Part shown: piece after piece, positions 1 through 9,196 of the stretch
How the letters are laid out: each line of letters opens with the position of its first letter
Numbering within the stretch: the first letter of the stretch is position 1
From: Halorientalis pallida
GTDB taxonomy: Archaea > Halobacteriota > Halobacteria > Halobacteriales > Haloarculaceae
Reading direction: 5' to 3'
Length of the DNA: 64,000 nt
Assembly: GCF_004118325.1 (NCBI RefSeq)
Contig: NZ_RDFA01000009.1
Location: 54,900-118,899 of the forward strand
The notes under the pieces: generated by a model
The model's input: only the letters and a program-made list of their open reading frames with translations
What the model was told of the DNA's origin: nothing
Databases searched by the model: none
Program-made: the position numbers and the translations under genes

Positions 1-169
1 GTGCCGCCGACTTGGGCTCCTGGGTCCGGTAGACGAGACCAGGGAACTGCTCGGGGTCGTAATCCGCCCCCTCCAGGTCCATTGCCACGCTCTGGAGGTC
101 CAGCTCCTGCCCGATGCCGGTCGAGGCGACGACGTTCTCAATATTGATTGTTTCCTTGGGGTCAACCAT
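1..169 (-). CDS. tbp: TATA-box-binding protein (TBP), 5' end only
   Basis: Read on the minus strand from the ATG at 169, the first 56 codons begin MVDPKETINIENVVASTGIG and continue with LDLQSVAMDLEGADYDPEQF and FPGLVYR. This is the first half of the first TBP repeat. The family is about 185 residues with two saddle-forming repeats, so roughly two thirds lies beyond the window. TBP binds the TATA element and recruits TFB and RNA polymerase. A strong TATA box (tttataaag, 197-205) lies 28-36 nt upstream of the start, giving a 5' leader of only a few nt. The gene is divergent from the tRNA methyltransferase that follows. Haloarchaea often carry several TBPs, and which paralogue this is cannot be told here. 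Confidence 0.93.
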   Translation of the reverse strand, partial: MVDPKETINIENVVASTGIGQELDLQSVAMDLEGADYDPEQFPGLVYRTQEPKSAA

Positions 170-196
170 GTCTCGACTTAAAGCACGTATTTAAGG

Positions 197-205
197 TTTA
201 TAAAG
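197..205 (-). promoter_or_regulatory. TATA box of tbp
   Basis: On the minus strand this reads ctttataaa, inside an A+T-rich patch in otherwise G+C-rich DNA. Its centre is about 32 nt from the tbp ATG at 169, which predicts transcription starting about 5 nt before the start codon. The rest of the divergent region, to 333, shows no gene. A second weak TATA (cgtatagg, 304-311) sits 25-30 nt before the GTG at 334 of the next gene. Confidence 0.6.
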
Positions 206-333
206 CTTGGTACCTGTCGATGATAGGTCGCTGTGCTTACCAGTCTCGGCGGGGGGCCTCACGGTCGCTCGGTTCGGCGGCGTGGGCGCGCCCGACCGGA
301 AGGCGTATAGGCCACAGGCGGGCACCTACGGGC

Positions 334-1341
334 GTGTACCTGCTGGAACTGGCCGGCGAGGACGACGCCTTCGCCGTGCGGGAGGCCGCGGCCGTCGCGA
401 CGGACGTGGCCCGGCTCGCACCGGGCCTGGCGACGGCGCGCGGCGTCGACGCGCGGACACGCGGGCTCGCCTACACCCACCGCGCAAGCGAGTACGTCGG
501 CCGGACCGACCCCGACGTGGCGAGCGCCCGGGCGTTGCTTTCGGCTGCCACCGTCGAGCGCTCGGGGACGGTCGCGGTTCGCGCCCGCGACGTGCGTGGC
601 CGCTCCAGCGTCGATACGCAGGCGGCCGAGCGGGAACTCGGCGCCGTCCTCGTGGACCGCGGGTTCGCGGTCGACCTCGACGACCCCGACCACGAACTCC
701 GGGCGGTATTCTCCACCGACGCGTGCGCGCTGGGGTGGCTCGCGTTCGAGAGCGTCCGTGACTTCGGCGACCGCCAGCCGACCGACCGCCCTTTCTTCCA
801 GCCCGGGAGTATGGACCCGCTCCTGGCCCGTGCCCTGGCGAACGTCGCGGGTGCGGGGCCCGAAGCGACGATCCTGGACCCGATGTGTGGCACCGGCGGC
901 GGCCTGATCGAGGCCGGGCTAGTCGGGGCGGACGTGCTGGGCGTCGACGCCCAGTCGAAGATGGTCCGTGGCGCGGCCGAGAACCTCGGGCACTGCCTCA
1001 CGCCCGCACGGTCGGCCGAGGGCCTGCCCGACCCGGGGAGCTGGCACACGGTTCGCGGGGACGCGACGGCGCTTCCCCTCCCCGACGACGCGGTCGACGG
1101 CGTGGTCTTCGACGCACCCTACGGCCGCCAGTCGAAGATCGCTAACCAGCCACTCGACGATCTCGTGACCGGCGCGCTCGCGGAGGCCTGCCGGGTCGCC
1201 CCGCGAGCCGTCGTCGTCGCCGACCGGGCCTGGGACGACGCCGCCCGCGAGGCCGGCTGGCGCGTGACCGATCGGTTCGAGCGCCGCGTCCATCGCTCGC
1301 TGACCCGGCACGTCCTCGTGCTGGCTCGCGCCGACCGCTGA
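334..1341 (+). CDS. trmG10: tRNA (guanine(10)-N2)-dimethyltransferase
   Basis: A 335-residue protein of the archaeal Trm-G10 family, which dimethylates guanine 10 of tRNA using S-adenosylmethionine. The N-terminal half should be the THUMP-type RNA-binding part. The C-terminal half is a Rossmann methyltransferase with the SAM motif DPMCGTGG near residue 182 and a catalytic DAPYGR motif near residue 260, in place of the DPPY of related N2-guanine methylases. The reading frame is open upstream to 148, but the GTG at 334 is chosen. It starts with VYLLELAGEDD, the normal family N-terminus, and lies at leaderless distance from a TATA-like element at 304-311. Confidence 0.88.
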   Translation: MYLLELAGEDDAFAVREAAAVATDVARLAPGLATARGVDARTRGLAYTHRASEYVGRTDPDVASARALLSAATVERSGTVAVRARDVRGRSSVDTQAAERELGAVLVDRGFAVDLDDPDHELRAVFSTDACALGWLAFESVRDFGDRQPTDRPFFQPGSMDPLLARALANVAGAGPEATILDPMCGTGGGLIEAGLVGADVLGVDAQSKMVRGAAENLGHCLTPARSAEGLPDPGSWHTVRGDATALPLPDDAVDGVVFDAPYGRQSKIANQPLDDLVTGALAEACRVAPRAVVVADRAWDDAAREAGWRVTDRFERRVHRSLTRHVLVLARADR

Positions 1342-1390
1342 ACCGTGCACGGGATTAACAAGGACCGGTGACGATGGTGGAGTCGAAGGG

Positions 1391-1531
1391 ATGCCACTGA
1401 CCGAACCGGTACCGGACACGGATCCCTACTACGAGTGTCTGGACTGTGATCAGCGCATCACCGAGGAAGTCGACGACCGGCTCTGTCCCGACTGCGGTGG
1501 GTATCTGGAGGATTTGACGGTGCCGCGCTGA
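1391..1531 (+). CDS. Small zinc-ribbon (rubrerythrin-like) protein
   Basis: A 46-residue ORF. It contains two CxxC knuckles (YECLDCDQ and RLCPDCGGYLEDL), spaced as in the rubrerythrin-like zinc ribbons common in haloarchaeal mini-proteins. The four cysteines probably bind one zinc ion. There is no other domain, and the function is unknown. The ATG lies about 50 nt after the methyltransferase stop, with tattaacaagg upstream as a possible promoter element. The pattern of cysteines and the acidic composition make it a likely real gene despite its size. Confidence 0.7.
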   Translation: MPLTEPVPDTDPYYECLDCDQRITEEVDDRLCPDCGGYLEDLTVPR

Positions 1532-1676
1532 CCACCGCGGCAGTGCAGTCGCGGTGGTCGGTGACGGGCGCGGCAGCACGCCGTGATCGTCGGCTCTGAA
1601 CAGCCACGGGTAGTCGGCCGTGAGTCTCAGTGACTGAAATCGGGCGGGAAAGTACATCTCCGGTGGCGGTCTACTG

Positions 1677-3147
1677 ATGGCCATGACAGAGCGTTCGCTG
1701 GCGCGGGTGAGTTCGGGTATTCCCGGACTCGACGAGATTCTCCACGGTGGGTTCGTCTCGGGGCGACACTACCTGATCCGTGGCCCGCCCGGGACGGGCA
1801 AGACGATCCTCGGGTTTCACTTCCTGACGGCCGGGGGCGACGACGAGACGGCGCTCGTGATCAACATCGAGGAGTCGACCAGCGACGTGCAGGCAAACGC
1901 CGGGACACTGGGGTTCGACCTCGACGGCGTCGAGACGCTGGATCTCTCGCCGGAGTCGTCGTTTTTCGGTGAAGACGGGTCCTACGACGTGTTCGCACCC
2001 AACGAGGTCGAGCGTGATCCAGTGACCGAACGGATCCGTGAACGCGTCGACGCGGTGGACCCCGACCGCGTGTTCGTCGATCCACTCACCCAGTTGCGCT
2101 ACCTCGCGCCCGACGAGTACCAGTTCCGCAAGCAGACCCTATCCTTCATGCGCTATCTCAAGGACGGTGGTGCGACGGTGCTGTACACCGCCCAGCAGAC
2201 GCCGACGAGTTCGGACGTGGACCTGCAGTTTCTGAGCGACGGCATCGTCGAACTCGACCACGAGGACGATCGCCGGACGCTCTCGGTACCGAAGTTCCGC
2301 GGGTCCGACCGGGAGGGCGGGACCCACTCGCTCCGGATCGACGGCGACGGCCTGACGGTGTTCCCCGAACTGGTTCCCGAAGACTACAGTCAGACGGTCA
2401 GGGAGGAGACGATCACCTCGGGCGTCCCGGCACTGGACTCGCTGCTGGGTGGCGGCCTCGAACGCGGGACGACGACGGCCATCAGCGGCCCGACCGGCGT
2501 GGGCAAGACGACAACCGGCGCGCTGTTCGCAGAGGGCGCCGCCAGCCGCGGCGAGCGCACCGCGATCTATCTGTTCGAGGAGAGTCGCGCCATCTTCACG
2601 CGCCGACTGGAGTCGATCGGCGTTCCGATCTCGAAGATGGAACGGGGGGGGGACGCTCACGCTCGAACAGGTCGAGCCCCTGGCACAGTCGGCCGAGGAG
2701 TTCGCCCAGCGCGTTCGGCGCGAGGTCGAGGAAAACGGCACCGAGGTGGTGATGATCGACGGGATCGACGGCTACACCCTCTCGATCCAGGGCGAACAGA
2801 CGGCGCTCAGACGCAAGCTCCACGCGCTCTGTCGGTATCTCAAGAACGTGGGCGTGACCGTGATCCTCGTCGACGAGGTCGACGGCGTCACCGGCGAGTT
2901 CCAGGCGACCGACGCTGGCATCAGCTACCTGGCGGACAACGTCCTCTTCCTGCGGTACCACGAGATCAACGGGGAACTCCGGAAGGCCATCGGCGTCCTG
3001 AAAAAGCGGCTCAGCGACTTCGAGAACGCGCTCCGGGCGTTCGAGATCACGGGCGACGGTGTGGTCGTGGGCGACCACCTCTCGGGGCACCAGGGCGTGT
3101 TGCGTGGAACGACCACCACGCAGGACCGGGGACCGCATGACGAGTGA
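1677..3147 (+). pseudogene. KaiC-like double-ATPase, frameshifted at a G9 tract
   Basis: Two RecA/KaiC-type ATPase domains occur in tandem. The first has Walker A GPPGTGKT near residue 36 and the second has GPTGVGKT near residue 271. The reading frame breaks inside a run of nine G (about 2644-2652). Upstream the frame ends in SKMERGG; after dropping one G the other frame continues with TLTLEQVEPLAQ through to HDE and a stop at 3147. With eight G the product would be about 489 residues, the normal length for this family. The intact 3' frame overlaps the next gene, a histidine kinase, by 11 nt, so the two are translationally coupled and probably act together in signalling. The cause may be a sequencing error, slippage or true inactivation. 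Confidence 0.8.
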
Positions 3148-5335
3148 CGCCGGCTTCACGCACGGCGTCACGACGGACGACGAGGCCCGGATCCGCCTCC
3201 TCGTCGCGGACCGACGCAACCGCGAACTGCTGAGCGACTGGCTGGCGGAGGCCTACAGGGGACAGGTCGGGACCGACCCCGACGGCGGGTTCGACCTCTG
3301 TGTCCTCGACGCGGCGTCGTTCGCCCGGCACCGCGAGTGGCTCCGGGAGCGGAAAGAGGGCGCTCATCCGGTCTTCCTGCCGGCGTTGCTGGTCAGCAAC
3401 GAGCCGCCCAGCGAAGAGCTCGACCCGTCGGCGTGGTCGTCGATCGACGGCCTGTACGTCATCGACGAGATCGTCTCGGTCCCGGTCGAGAAGTCGGTAC
3501 TGTACCGCCGGCTGGAGAACCTGCTCGAACGCCGTCGGCTCTCACAGCGACTCTCCGGTCGGCTGGAGCGCTCACGCGAGCGGTTTCGGACGCTGTTCGA
3601 CGGAACACCCGACCCCGTGTTCGTCCTCTCGACGGACTCGACGATTCAATACGTCAACGACGCCTTCTGCGAGCAGTTCGACCTGACTCGCGAGACGGCA
3701 CTCGACGGCTCGCTGGGCGATCTGTCGGCGTTCCCGACCGAGACGGCGACCACCGTCGAGGGCGAGGTGGCGACCATGCTCGACGGGCGGGAGACGGGCC
3801 CCGAGACGGTCACCTACCGAGGGCCCGACGGAACCGAACGGTTCGCCGAGATCACGGTCAACAGCATCGACGCCGGCGACCGCGACGACGCGGTCGTCAT
3901 CATGCGGGACGTGACCGAGCGCCGCAAACGCGAGCGGGAACTCGAAGAGAGCGAGACGCGATTCCGGGCGGTCTTCGAGAACGCGCACGACGGTCTCCTG
4001 ATCGCCAACGATGACGGCCGGTGTTTCGACGCGAACCCCGCCGCCGCGGACCTGCTCGGCGTCGACCGCGACGAGCTGATCGGGATGTCGATCGCCGACT
4101 TCGCGCCGCCGGACTTCGACTTCGAGGCGGCATGGCAGCGGTTCCAGGAGAGCGACCGACAGCGGGGCGAGTTCCCGCTGGTCCGGGCCGACGGCGAGGA
4201 ACGCGTCGTCGAGTTCAGCGCGACCACGGACATCCTGCCGGGGCGGCACCTCTCGGCGTTGCGGGACGTGACCGAGCGCAAAGAGATGGAGGCCCAGCTC
4301 CGCGAGAGCGAACAGCGGTTCAACCAGATCGCCGACAGCGTCCACGAGGTCATCTGGATGACCGACCCGACGACGGACGAACTGGTGTATCTCAGCCCCG
4401 GCTTCGGCGAACTCGTCGACCGGAGCGGTCCCGCCGTCGGCGACGACCCCGTGGGCTTTCTCGACGCGGTCCATCCAGACGACCGCAGGCGCGTCCGCGA
4501 CTGGATGCTCACCGTCCACGACCCCGACGACGACGCCGACAGTTACAGCATCGAACACCGCATCCAGCGACCCGACGGGACCGTCCGCTGGGTCGAGACC
4601 GACGCCTACCCCGTCCGGGACGAGGACGGCGTCACCCGGCGGTACGTCGGCATCATCGACGACATCACCGAGTTGAAAGCGCGCGAGCGGGAACTGACGG
4701 CCCAGAACGAACGCCTCGACCGGTTCGCGACACTCGTCTCCCACGACCTGCGAAACCCCCTTCAGGTCGCCGTCTCGCGGGTCGACGCCGCGCGAACCGT
4801 CGCCGACCCCGACGGCGAGGTCGACGACCACCTCGACACTACCGCCGGCAGTCTCGACCGGATGGACCGCCTCATCGACGACGTGCTGACCCTGGCCCGC
4901 GAAGGCCAGTCCGATACCGACCCCGAACCGGTCGCGCTCTCGACGGCGAGCGACCGGGCGTGGGAGTGCGTCGAGCGGACCGACGCGACGCTGACGGTCG
5001 CCGAGGACGCCCGCATCCGCGCCGATCCGGACCGGATCGTCACGCTCCTGGAGAACTTCTTTCGCAATGCGGTCGAGCACGCCGGCGGGCCCGTCTCGGT
5101 CACCGTCGGCGCCCTCGAATCCGGGTTCTACGTCGCGGACGACGGCCCCGGCATCCCCGAAGACGAACGCGACGTGGTGACCGAACTGGGGTACTCGACC
5201 TCCGACGACGGGACCGGGTTCGGCCTCGCAATCGTCCGGGAGATCGCAAAGGCCCACGGCTGGGAGTTGACAGTCACCGAGAGCGACGAAGGCGGCGCGC
5301 GCTTCGAGTTCACCGGCGTCGGCCGGCTCGACTGA
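3137..5335 (+). CDS. Multi-PAS sensor histidine kinase (HTR-like)
   Basis: A 732-residue soluble kinase. Residues 1-130 resemble the receiver-like HTR domain that precedes many haloarchaeal kinases. Three PAS modules follow, beginning RFRTLFDG, RFRAVFEN and RFNQIADS, each closing with a PAC-like DVTER or DDITE segment. The HisKA H-box SHDLRNPL places the phospho-acceptor histidine near residue 536. The HATPase has the N-box ENFFRNAVEHAG, G1 box DDGPGIP (about 668) and G2 box GTGFGLAI. There are no membrane segments, so it senses a cytoplasmic cue. It overlaps the KaiC-like gene by 11 nt. No response regulator is adjacent. The start is the ATG at 3137, the first in frame within the coupling overlap. 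Confidence 0.88.
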   Translation: MTSDAGFTHGVTTDDEARIRLLVADRRNRELLSDWLAEAYRGQVGTDPDGGFDLCVLDAASFARHREWLRERKEGAHPVFLPALLVSNEPPSEELDPSAWSSIDGLYVIDEIVSVPVEKSVLYRRLENLLERRRLSQRLSGRLERSRERFRTLFDGTPDPVFVLSTDSTIQYVNDAFCEQFDLTRETALDGSLGDLSAFPTETATTVEGEVATMLDGRETGPETVTYRGPDGTERFAEITVNSIDAGDRDDAVVIMRDVTERRKRERELEESETRFRAVFENAHDGLLIANDDGRCFDANPAAADLLGVDRDELIGMSIADFAPPDFDFEAAWQRFQESDRQRGEFPLVRADGEERVVEFSATTDILPGRHLSALRDVTERKEMEAQLRESEQRFNQIADSVHEVIWMTDPTTDELVYLSPGFGELVDRSGPAVGDDPVGFLDAVHPDDRRRVRDWMLTVHDPDDDADSYSIEHRIQRPDGTVRWVETDAYPVRDEDGVTRRYVGIIDDITELKARERELTAQNERLDRFATLVSHDLRNPLQVAVSRVDAARTVADPDGEVDDHLDTTAGSLDRMDRLIDDVLTLAREGQSDTDPEPVALSTASDRAWECVERTDATLTVAEDARIRADPDRIVTLLENFFRNAVEHAGGPVSVTVGALESGFYVADDGPGIPEDERDVVTELGYSTSDDGTGFGLAIVREIAKAHGWELTVTESDEGGARFEFTGVGRLD

Positions 5336-5336
5336 G

Positions 5337-6347
5337 TCACTGGGCCTGTGCCAGCTTCGACAGCAGGTGGGAGACGTGCAGGCGTTCGTTGGTACCGTCT
5401 TTCAGGTCCATGTCGATCTCGCCGGCGAGCCGGTGGAGTCGCGCCAGCCGGTCGGACTCGTACCGCGAGCGAGCGACGCGTAGCAGGTCTTCCATGACCT
5501 CTTCGCCGCTGTAGCCCTCGTCGACCAGCAGGTCGTCGAGTGTCTTCCGGGCGTCGGTGAAGTCGCCGGCCTCGGCGTCGTCGAGCATCTCCTCGACGCG
5601 GTCGTCGGTGCCGACCTCGCCCAGCGCCTCGTAGGCGGCCTCCATGGTGATCTCGCCCTCGGTCTCGGCGGTGGTCTGGGCCGAAAGCAGGGCCGTCCGG
5701 AGGTCGCCGTCGGCGTAGCCGGCGACGTACTCCAGGCCGTCGGCGCCGTATTCGACACCCTCGGCCTCGACGACCGACCGGAGGACGGAGACGATCTCGT
5801 CGTGTCTCGGCGCGCGCACGGGGACGGGGAAACACCGCGAGCGGATCGGCGGGATCAGTGCCGACGGCTGGCGGGTCGCGATGACGAACTGTGTGGTCTC
5901 GTAGTACTTCTCCATCACGCGGCGCAGCGCCTGCTGGAAGTCCTCGCGGATCGACTCGGCGTTGTCGAGCAGGATCGTCTTGTACTCGCCCGAGACCGGC
6001 GAGTAGCTGGCCGACTCCTTGAGGACGTGGTTGATGAGGTCGGCCTTCGAGGAGTTGCGGCGGCGCTTGGGCGTGATGAAGGATGCGAAGCGTGGGTCCT
6101 CGCTCACCTCCTTTTTCGTCATCCCGAAGAAGTCGTCGACGTTGATCTCCACGAAGTCGTTGTCGGGGTCGGCGTGGGTCTCGCGGGCCAGCGCGCGCAC
6201 GGCGGCAGTCTTGCCACTGCCACGCGGGCCGTGGACGACCAGGTTGAGCGGTTCGTCGACCGCCCGCCACAGCGACTCGCGGACCCCGGACTGTGGGAGA
6301 TCGTCGATCTCCGGCGCGTGCACCTCGGTCCACAGGGGGGCATCCAT
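5337..6347 (-). CDS. rfcC: AAA ATPase, replication factor C small-subunit family
   Basis: A 336-residue clamp-loader-type ATPase with Walker A GPRGSGKT at residues 40-47, a B-motif region ILLDNAES near 128, and the arginine-finger SRC motif (IPPIRSRCF). Haloarchaea carry extra RFC small-subunit paralogues, and this divergent one matches that group. The B motif lacks the usual DExD and may hydrolyse ATP weakly, working as a partner subunit. The gene converges with the kinase upstream, with stops almost touching. The ATG at 6347 is leaderless behind a TATA-like gattcttac about 26 nt upstream, so the longer upstream reading frame is not used. The symbol is the usual haloarchaeal name and is less certain than the family. 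Confidence 0.85.
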   Translation of the reverse strand: MDAPLWTEVHAPEIDDLPQSGVRESLWRAVDEPLNLVVHGPRGSGKTAAVRALARETHADPDNDFVEINVDDFFGMTKKEVSEDPRFASFITPKRRRNSSKADLINHVLKESASYSPVSGEYKTILLDNAESIREDFQQALRRVMEKYYETTQFVIATRQPSALIPPIRSRCFPVPVRAPRHDEIVSVLRSVVEAEGVEYGADGLEYVAGYADGDLRTALLSAQTTAETEGEITMEAAYEALGEVGTDDRVEEMLDDAEAGDFTDARKTLDDLLVDEGYSGEEVMEDLLRVARSRYESDRLARLHRLAGEIDMDLKDGTNERLHVSHLLSKLAQAQ

Positions 6348-6419
6348 TTGCCTCGGCTTCGGGGACCGAGGGTAAGAATCGGTCGGTCGGCGGCCGCCCA
6401 AAAAGTGAACCGTGGGCCG

Positions 6420-7565
6420 TCAGGACTCCCCGTCGCCGCCGTTCCCGTTGCCGCCGTCTCCGCTGCCGTTCCCGTTGCCGTCGTCTCCGCTGCCGTTTTC
6501 GTCGCCCCCGTCCGCGCCGTTCTCACCGTCACCTTCGTCTTCGGCTCCGTTCCGTTCACCGCCGTCTGCGCCGTCCTCGTCGCCGTCTTCGGCCGCCTCG
6601 CCGTCGGCTCCGTCTCCGTCACCTTCGTCGGGTTCGTCCACATCGCCGGCATCGCCGTTCTCCCCTGCCGGTTCTTGCTCCCCGTCTTCGTCCTCGGGGG
6701 TGTCGACGTCGTCTTCGGGCGTCTCGTCGGCCTCGTCGGGCGTGACGTCGATATCCGGCGTTCCGGTCACGTCCTCGGGAGTGTCCGGTTCGGGCGTCCC
6801 CTCGTCACCGGGCGCCACCGGTTCGGGCGTCTCGGTCTCGGTTTCGGTCGTGGTCACGCCCGGGGAGTCGGTTATCGTGGTAGTCGTGGGCGTGTCCGTC
6901 GTCGTGGTAGTCGTGGGTGTGTCCGTCGTGGTTGTCGTATTGTTGGGCGTCGTCGTGGTGTCTTCGTCGTCGTCCTCCTCGAACTCTTCTTGGCCATCGC
7001 CATCGCCATCGCCGTCGCCGTCGCCGTCACCATCGCCGTCGTCGATGGTCACGAACGCGCCGTCGAGGACCAGCGTGCCGTCGTCGCTCCTGTAGGGTGG
7101 GTCCTCGTCCCCGTCGCTGGTCACGTAGTCGAAGGTCTCGTTGTCGTTCGAGTCCCGGTGGGCCATTGCGATCAGGGTCTGATCGCTGTCGAGTTCGTCC
7201 TGGTCGAACTGTGCGCCCCGAACGTCGAACAGCCGGATCGTCACGTCCTCGTAGGTGCCGGATTCGAGGTACTCGGACACGCCGACGACGCTCCCGACCG
7301 CGTCACCGTCGAGGAGCCCCCGGTCGTGGATCACCACGTACCCGCCGTCGGGGAGGCGTACCTGCTCGACCGTGACCGTCTCGCCGTCGCTCTCCTGGTC
7401 GTCGAAGGTGACGCCCGGATCGTCCGGTGGTGTCTGCTGTGCGACCTGTGCGTTCTGGGCCGCCGAGGGACCGCTCGCGCCGGCGTTGACCGCCACCGCG
7501 CCGGCGACGCCGAGTCCCAGCACGACGACGACGGCGACCGTTGCCGCCAGGGTGCGCTGTGTCAT
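6420..7565 (-). CDS. Secreted acidic surface protein with DUF7282-like domain and low-complexity tail
   Basis: About 381 residues. An N-terminal hydrophobic segment (TLAATVAVVVVLGLGVAGAV) acts as signal or anchor. Residues about 40-165 form a globular part typical of haloarchaeal surface domains (VTVEQVRLPDGGYVVIHDRG and LLDGDAVG). The remaining 200 residues are low complexity: a (GD)n run, a Thr-rich TTTTTT block likely to be O-glycosylated, and an E/P/D/G tail ending in GNG repeats. The tail is presumably a spacer through the S-layer. There is no obvious C-terminal sorting signal. The ATG at 7565 is preferred to the upstream GTG at 7583. A T5 tract downstream of the stop may end transcription. 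Confidence 0.75.
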   Translation of the reverse strand: MTQRTLAATVAVVVVLGLGVAGAVAVNAGASGPSAAQNAQVAQQTPPDDPGVTFDDQESDGETVTVEQVRLPDGGYVVIHDRGLLDGDAVGSVVGVSEYLESGTYEDVTIRLFDVRGAQFDQDELDSDQTLIAMAHRDSNDNETFDYVTSDGDEDPPYRSDDGTLVLDGAFVTIDDGDGDGDGDGDGDGDGQEEFEEDDDEDTTTTPNNTTTTTDTPTTTTTTDTPTTTTITDSPGVTTTETETETPEPVAPGDEGTPEPDTPEDVTGTPDIDVTPDEADETPEDDVDTPEDEDGEQEPAGENGDAGDVDEPDEGDGDGADGEAAEDGDEDGADGGERNGAEDEGDGENGADGGDENGSGDDGNGNGSGDGGNGNGGDGES

Positions 7566-7640
7566 AGGCGTCGAAGTCTCCACGGAGACGCGATTAAATC
7601 ACGAGCACCGTTGCGGACCGATTTCGGCCCGCTAACAGCT

Positions 7641-7676
7641 GGAATCCGGCCTTACCCGCGGGTAGGCCCGGATTTC
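7641..7676. repeat. Near-perfect inverted repeat, 36 bp, in divergent intergenic region
   Basis: The left arm GAATCCGGCCTTACCCG mirrors the right arm CGGGTAGGCCCGGATTTC, with a core of TACCCGCGGGTA. It lies between the divergently transcribed surface-protein gene (start 7565) and rnz (start 7814), about 75 nt and 140 nt from the two starts. It could be an operator for a dimeric regulator or a transcribed hairpin. The rest of 7566-7813 shows only the rnz TATA (gggtttac, about 7781-7788). Confidence 0.6.
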
Positions 7677-7813
7677 AGGCACCCTGGGTCCCGGACCGGC
7701 GGTGGTAAGCCGCGACCCGACCGCCGTAACCGCAGGCCGGCGCTGCCGTCTTGCGTCGAGCCCGACTGAACCCTTTCGAAGCGGGTTTACGGCCGCCTGC
7801 CGACCGGACGGAT

Positions 7814-8749
7814 ATGCACGTGACCTTTCTCGGGACCAGCGGGGCCGTTCCGACGACGATGCGCAACCCGAGCGCGGTGATGGTCCGCCGGGAAGGTGAG
7901 CGCTTCCTCTTCGACGCCGGCGAGGGGACCCAGCGTCAGATGATGCGCTTTTCCACCGGTTTCGCCGTCTCGCACGTCTTCGTCTCCCATCTCCACGGCG
8001 ACCACGTCCTCGGCCTCCCCGGCCTGATCCAGACCTGGGACTTCAACGACCGCGAGGAACCCGTGGCGATCCACACGCCCGCGGGTACCCGCCGCCGGAT
8101 CCGGGACCTGATAACCGTCACCGGCAACGAACCCTCCTTTCCCGTCCGCGTCAACGAAGTCTCGCCCGGCGACGTGGCACTCGACGGCGGGGAGTTCGAG
8201 GTCCGAGCGTTCGAGACCGACCACCGGGCCACGTCGGTCGGCTACGCCATCGTCGAGGACGACCGCAAGGGCCGGTTCGACCGTGAGAAGGCAGAGGAGG
8301 AACTCGGCATCGAACCCGGTCCCGAGTACAGCAAACTCCACAACGGCGAGTCCGTGGAACTCGACGACGGGACGGTCGTCCAGCCCGAGCAGGTCGTCGG
8401 CCCGCCCCGGCCCGGTCGGCGGGTCGTCTACACCGGCGACACCTGTCCCACCGAGGGGGTCGTCGAAGCCGCCGTCGACGCGGACCTGTTGATCCACGAC
8501 GCCACTTTCGCCGAGGACCGCCGCGAGCGGGCGGGTCAGACCGGCCACTCGACGGCGAAACAGGCCGCCGAGATCGCCAACCGCGCGGGGGCCAAACGGC
8601 TGGCGCTGACCCACGTCTCGACGCGCTACGCCGGCCAGTCCGGCCGACTGGAGGACGAAGCCCGCGAGGTGTTCGACGGCGAGGCCGTCCTCCCCGACGA
8701 CGGCGACGAACTCGACGTGCCGTTCCCGGACGGAGAGGACGGGGACTGA
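7814..8749 (+). CDS. rnz: Ribonuclease Z (tRNA 3'-processing endonuclease)
   Basis: A 311-residue metallo-beta-lactamase-fold enzyme that cuts the 3' trailer from precursor tRNA. It starts with MHVTFLGTSGAVPTTMRN, carries the zinc-binding SHLHGDH motif at about 58-64 and a second ligand region YTGDTCP near 209, and has the HST(AK)QA segment of the family with GHSTAKQAAEIA near 255. The length matches short-form RNase Z. The ATG at 7814 is leaderless relative to a TATA box about 27 nt upstream, and the open frame from 7751 is not needed. The HIT-family gene follows after 30 nt. Confidence 0.95.
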   Translation: MHVTFLGTSGAVPTTMRNPSAVMVRREGERFLFDAGEGTQRQMMRFSTGFAVSHVFVSHLHGDHVLGLPGLIQTWDFNDREEPVAIHTPAGTRRRIRDLITVTGNEPSFPVRVNEVSPGDVALDGGEFEVRAFETDHRATSVGYAIVEDDRKGRFDREKAEEELGIEPGPEYSKLHNGESVELDDGTVVQPEQVVGPPRPGRRVVYTGDTCPTEGVVEAAVDADLLIHDATFAEDRRERAGQTGHSTAKQAAEIANRAGAKRLALTHVSTRYAGQSGRLEDEAREVFDGEAVLPDDGDELDVPFPDGEDGD

Positions 8750-8779
8750 ATTTTTCCCACCGCCCGCCCAGTGGCCGGT

Positions 8780-9196
8780 GTGACCGACGACTGCCCGTTC
8801 TGTGCCATCGTCAGTGGCGACGCGCCGGCCAGCGTCGTCTACGAGACCGACGACACGATCGCGTTCGCGGACATCGCGCCCGTCACCGAGGGCCACACGC
8901 TGGTGATCCCGACGGCCCACTCGTCGGGGCTCGCCGGTCTGGACCCCGGCACCGGTGGGCAACTGTTTCGGGTGGGCCAGGAGATCGCCGCGGCGTTGCG
9001 AGCGTCGGACGTGCCGACCGAGGGGATCAACCTCTTCCTGGCGGACGGCGAGATCGCGGGCCAGGAAGGACTCCACGTCCACCTGCACGTCATTCCCCGG
9101 ACGGGAGACGACGGCGTCACGCTCGGGTTCGAGCGGTCGGAACCCGGGCGCGACCGGCTGGACACCATTGCCGACGCGGTCGCCGCGGAACTGTAA
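8780..9196 (+). CDS. HIT family nucleotide-binding hydrolase
   Basis: A 138-residue histidine-triad protein with the CPFC zinc-type pair near the N-terminus (TDDCPFCAIVSGD) and the active-site HVHLHVIPR near residue 99. HIT proteins of this type hydrolyse nucleoside phosphoramidates or dinucleotides, and the exact substrate is not readable from sequence. Two GTG codons, at 8771 and 8780, could start it. The second is chosen because it gives MTDDCPFC, the common family N-terminus. A TATA-like aattttt lies about 28 nt upstream, so it may have its own leaderless transcript. Confidence 0.88.
   Translation: MTDDCPFCAIVSGDAPASVVYETDDTIAFADIAPVTEGHTLVIPTAHSSGLAGLDPGTGGQLFRVGQEIAAALRASDVPTEGINLFLADGEIAGQEGLHVHLHVIPRTGDDGVTLGFERSEPGRDRLDTIADAVAAEL

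Noticed and set aside
3572..5257. Long minus-strand ORF of 561 codons opposite the histidine kinase
   Set aside because: It is a shadow of the G+C-rich kinase gene. The translation is a Val/Gly/Asp-rich mixture with no motif, while the plus strand has clear kinase motifs.
6960..7040. Tandem repeat of gtcgcc or gccatc as a possible CRISPR or satellite
   Set aside because: It encodes the (Gly-Asp)n part of the surface-protein tail, with no spacers.
5802..7769. Long plus-strand ORF of 655 codons
   Set aside because: It runs antisense through the RFC-like and surface-protein genes, and its repeats are the complement of the Asp/Gly and Thr codons.
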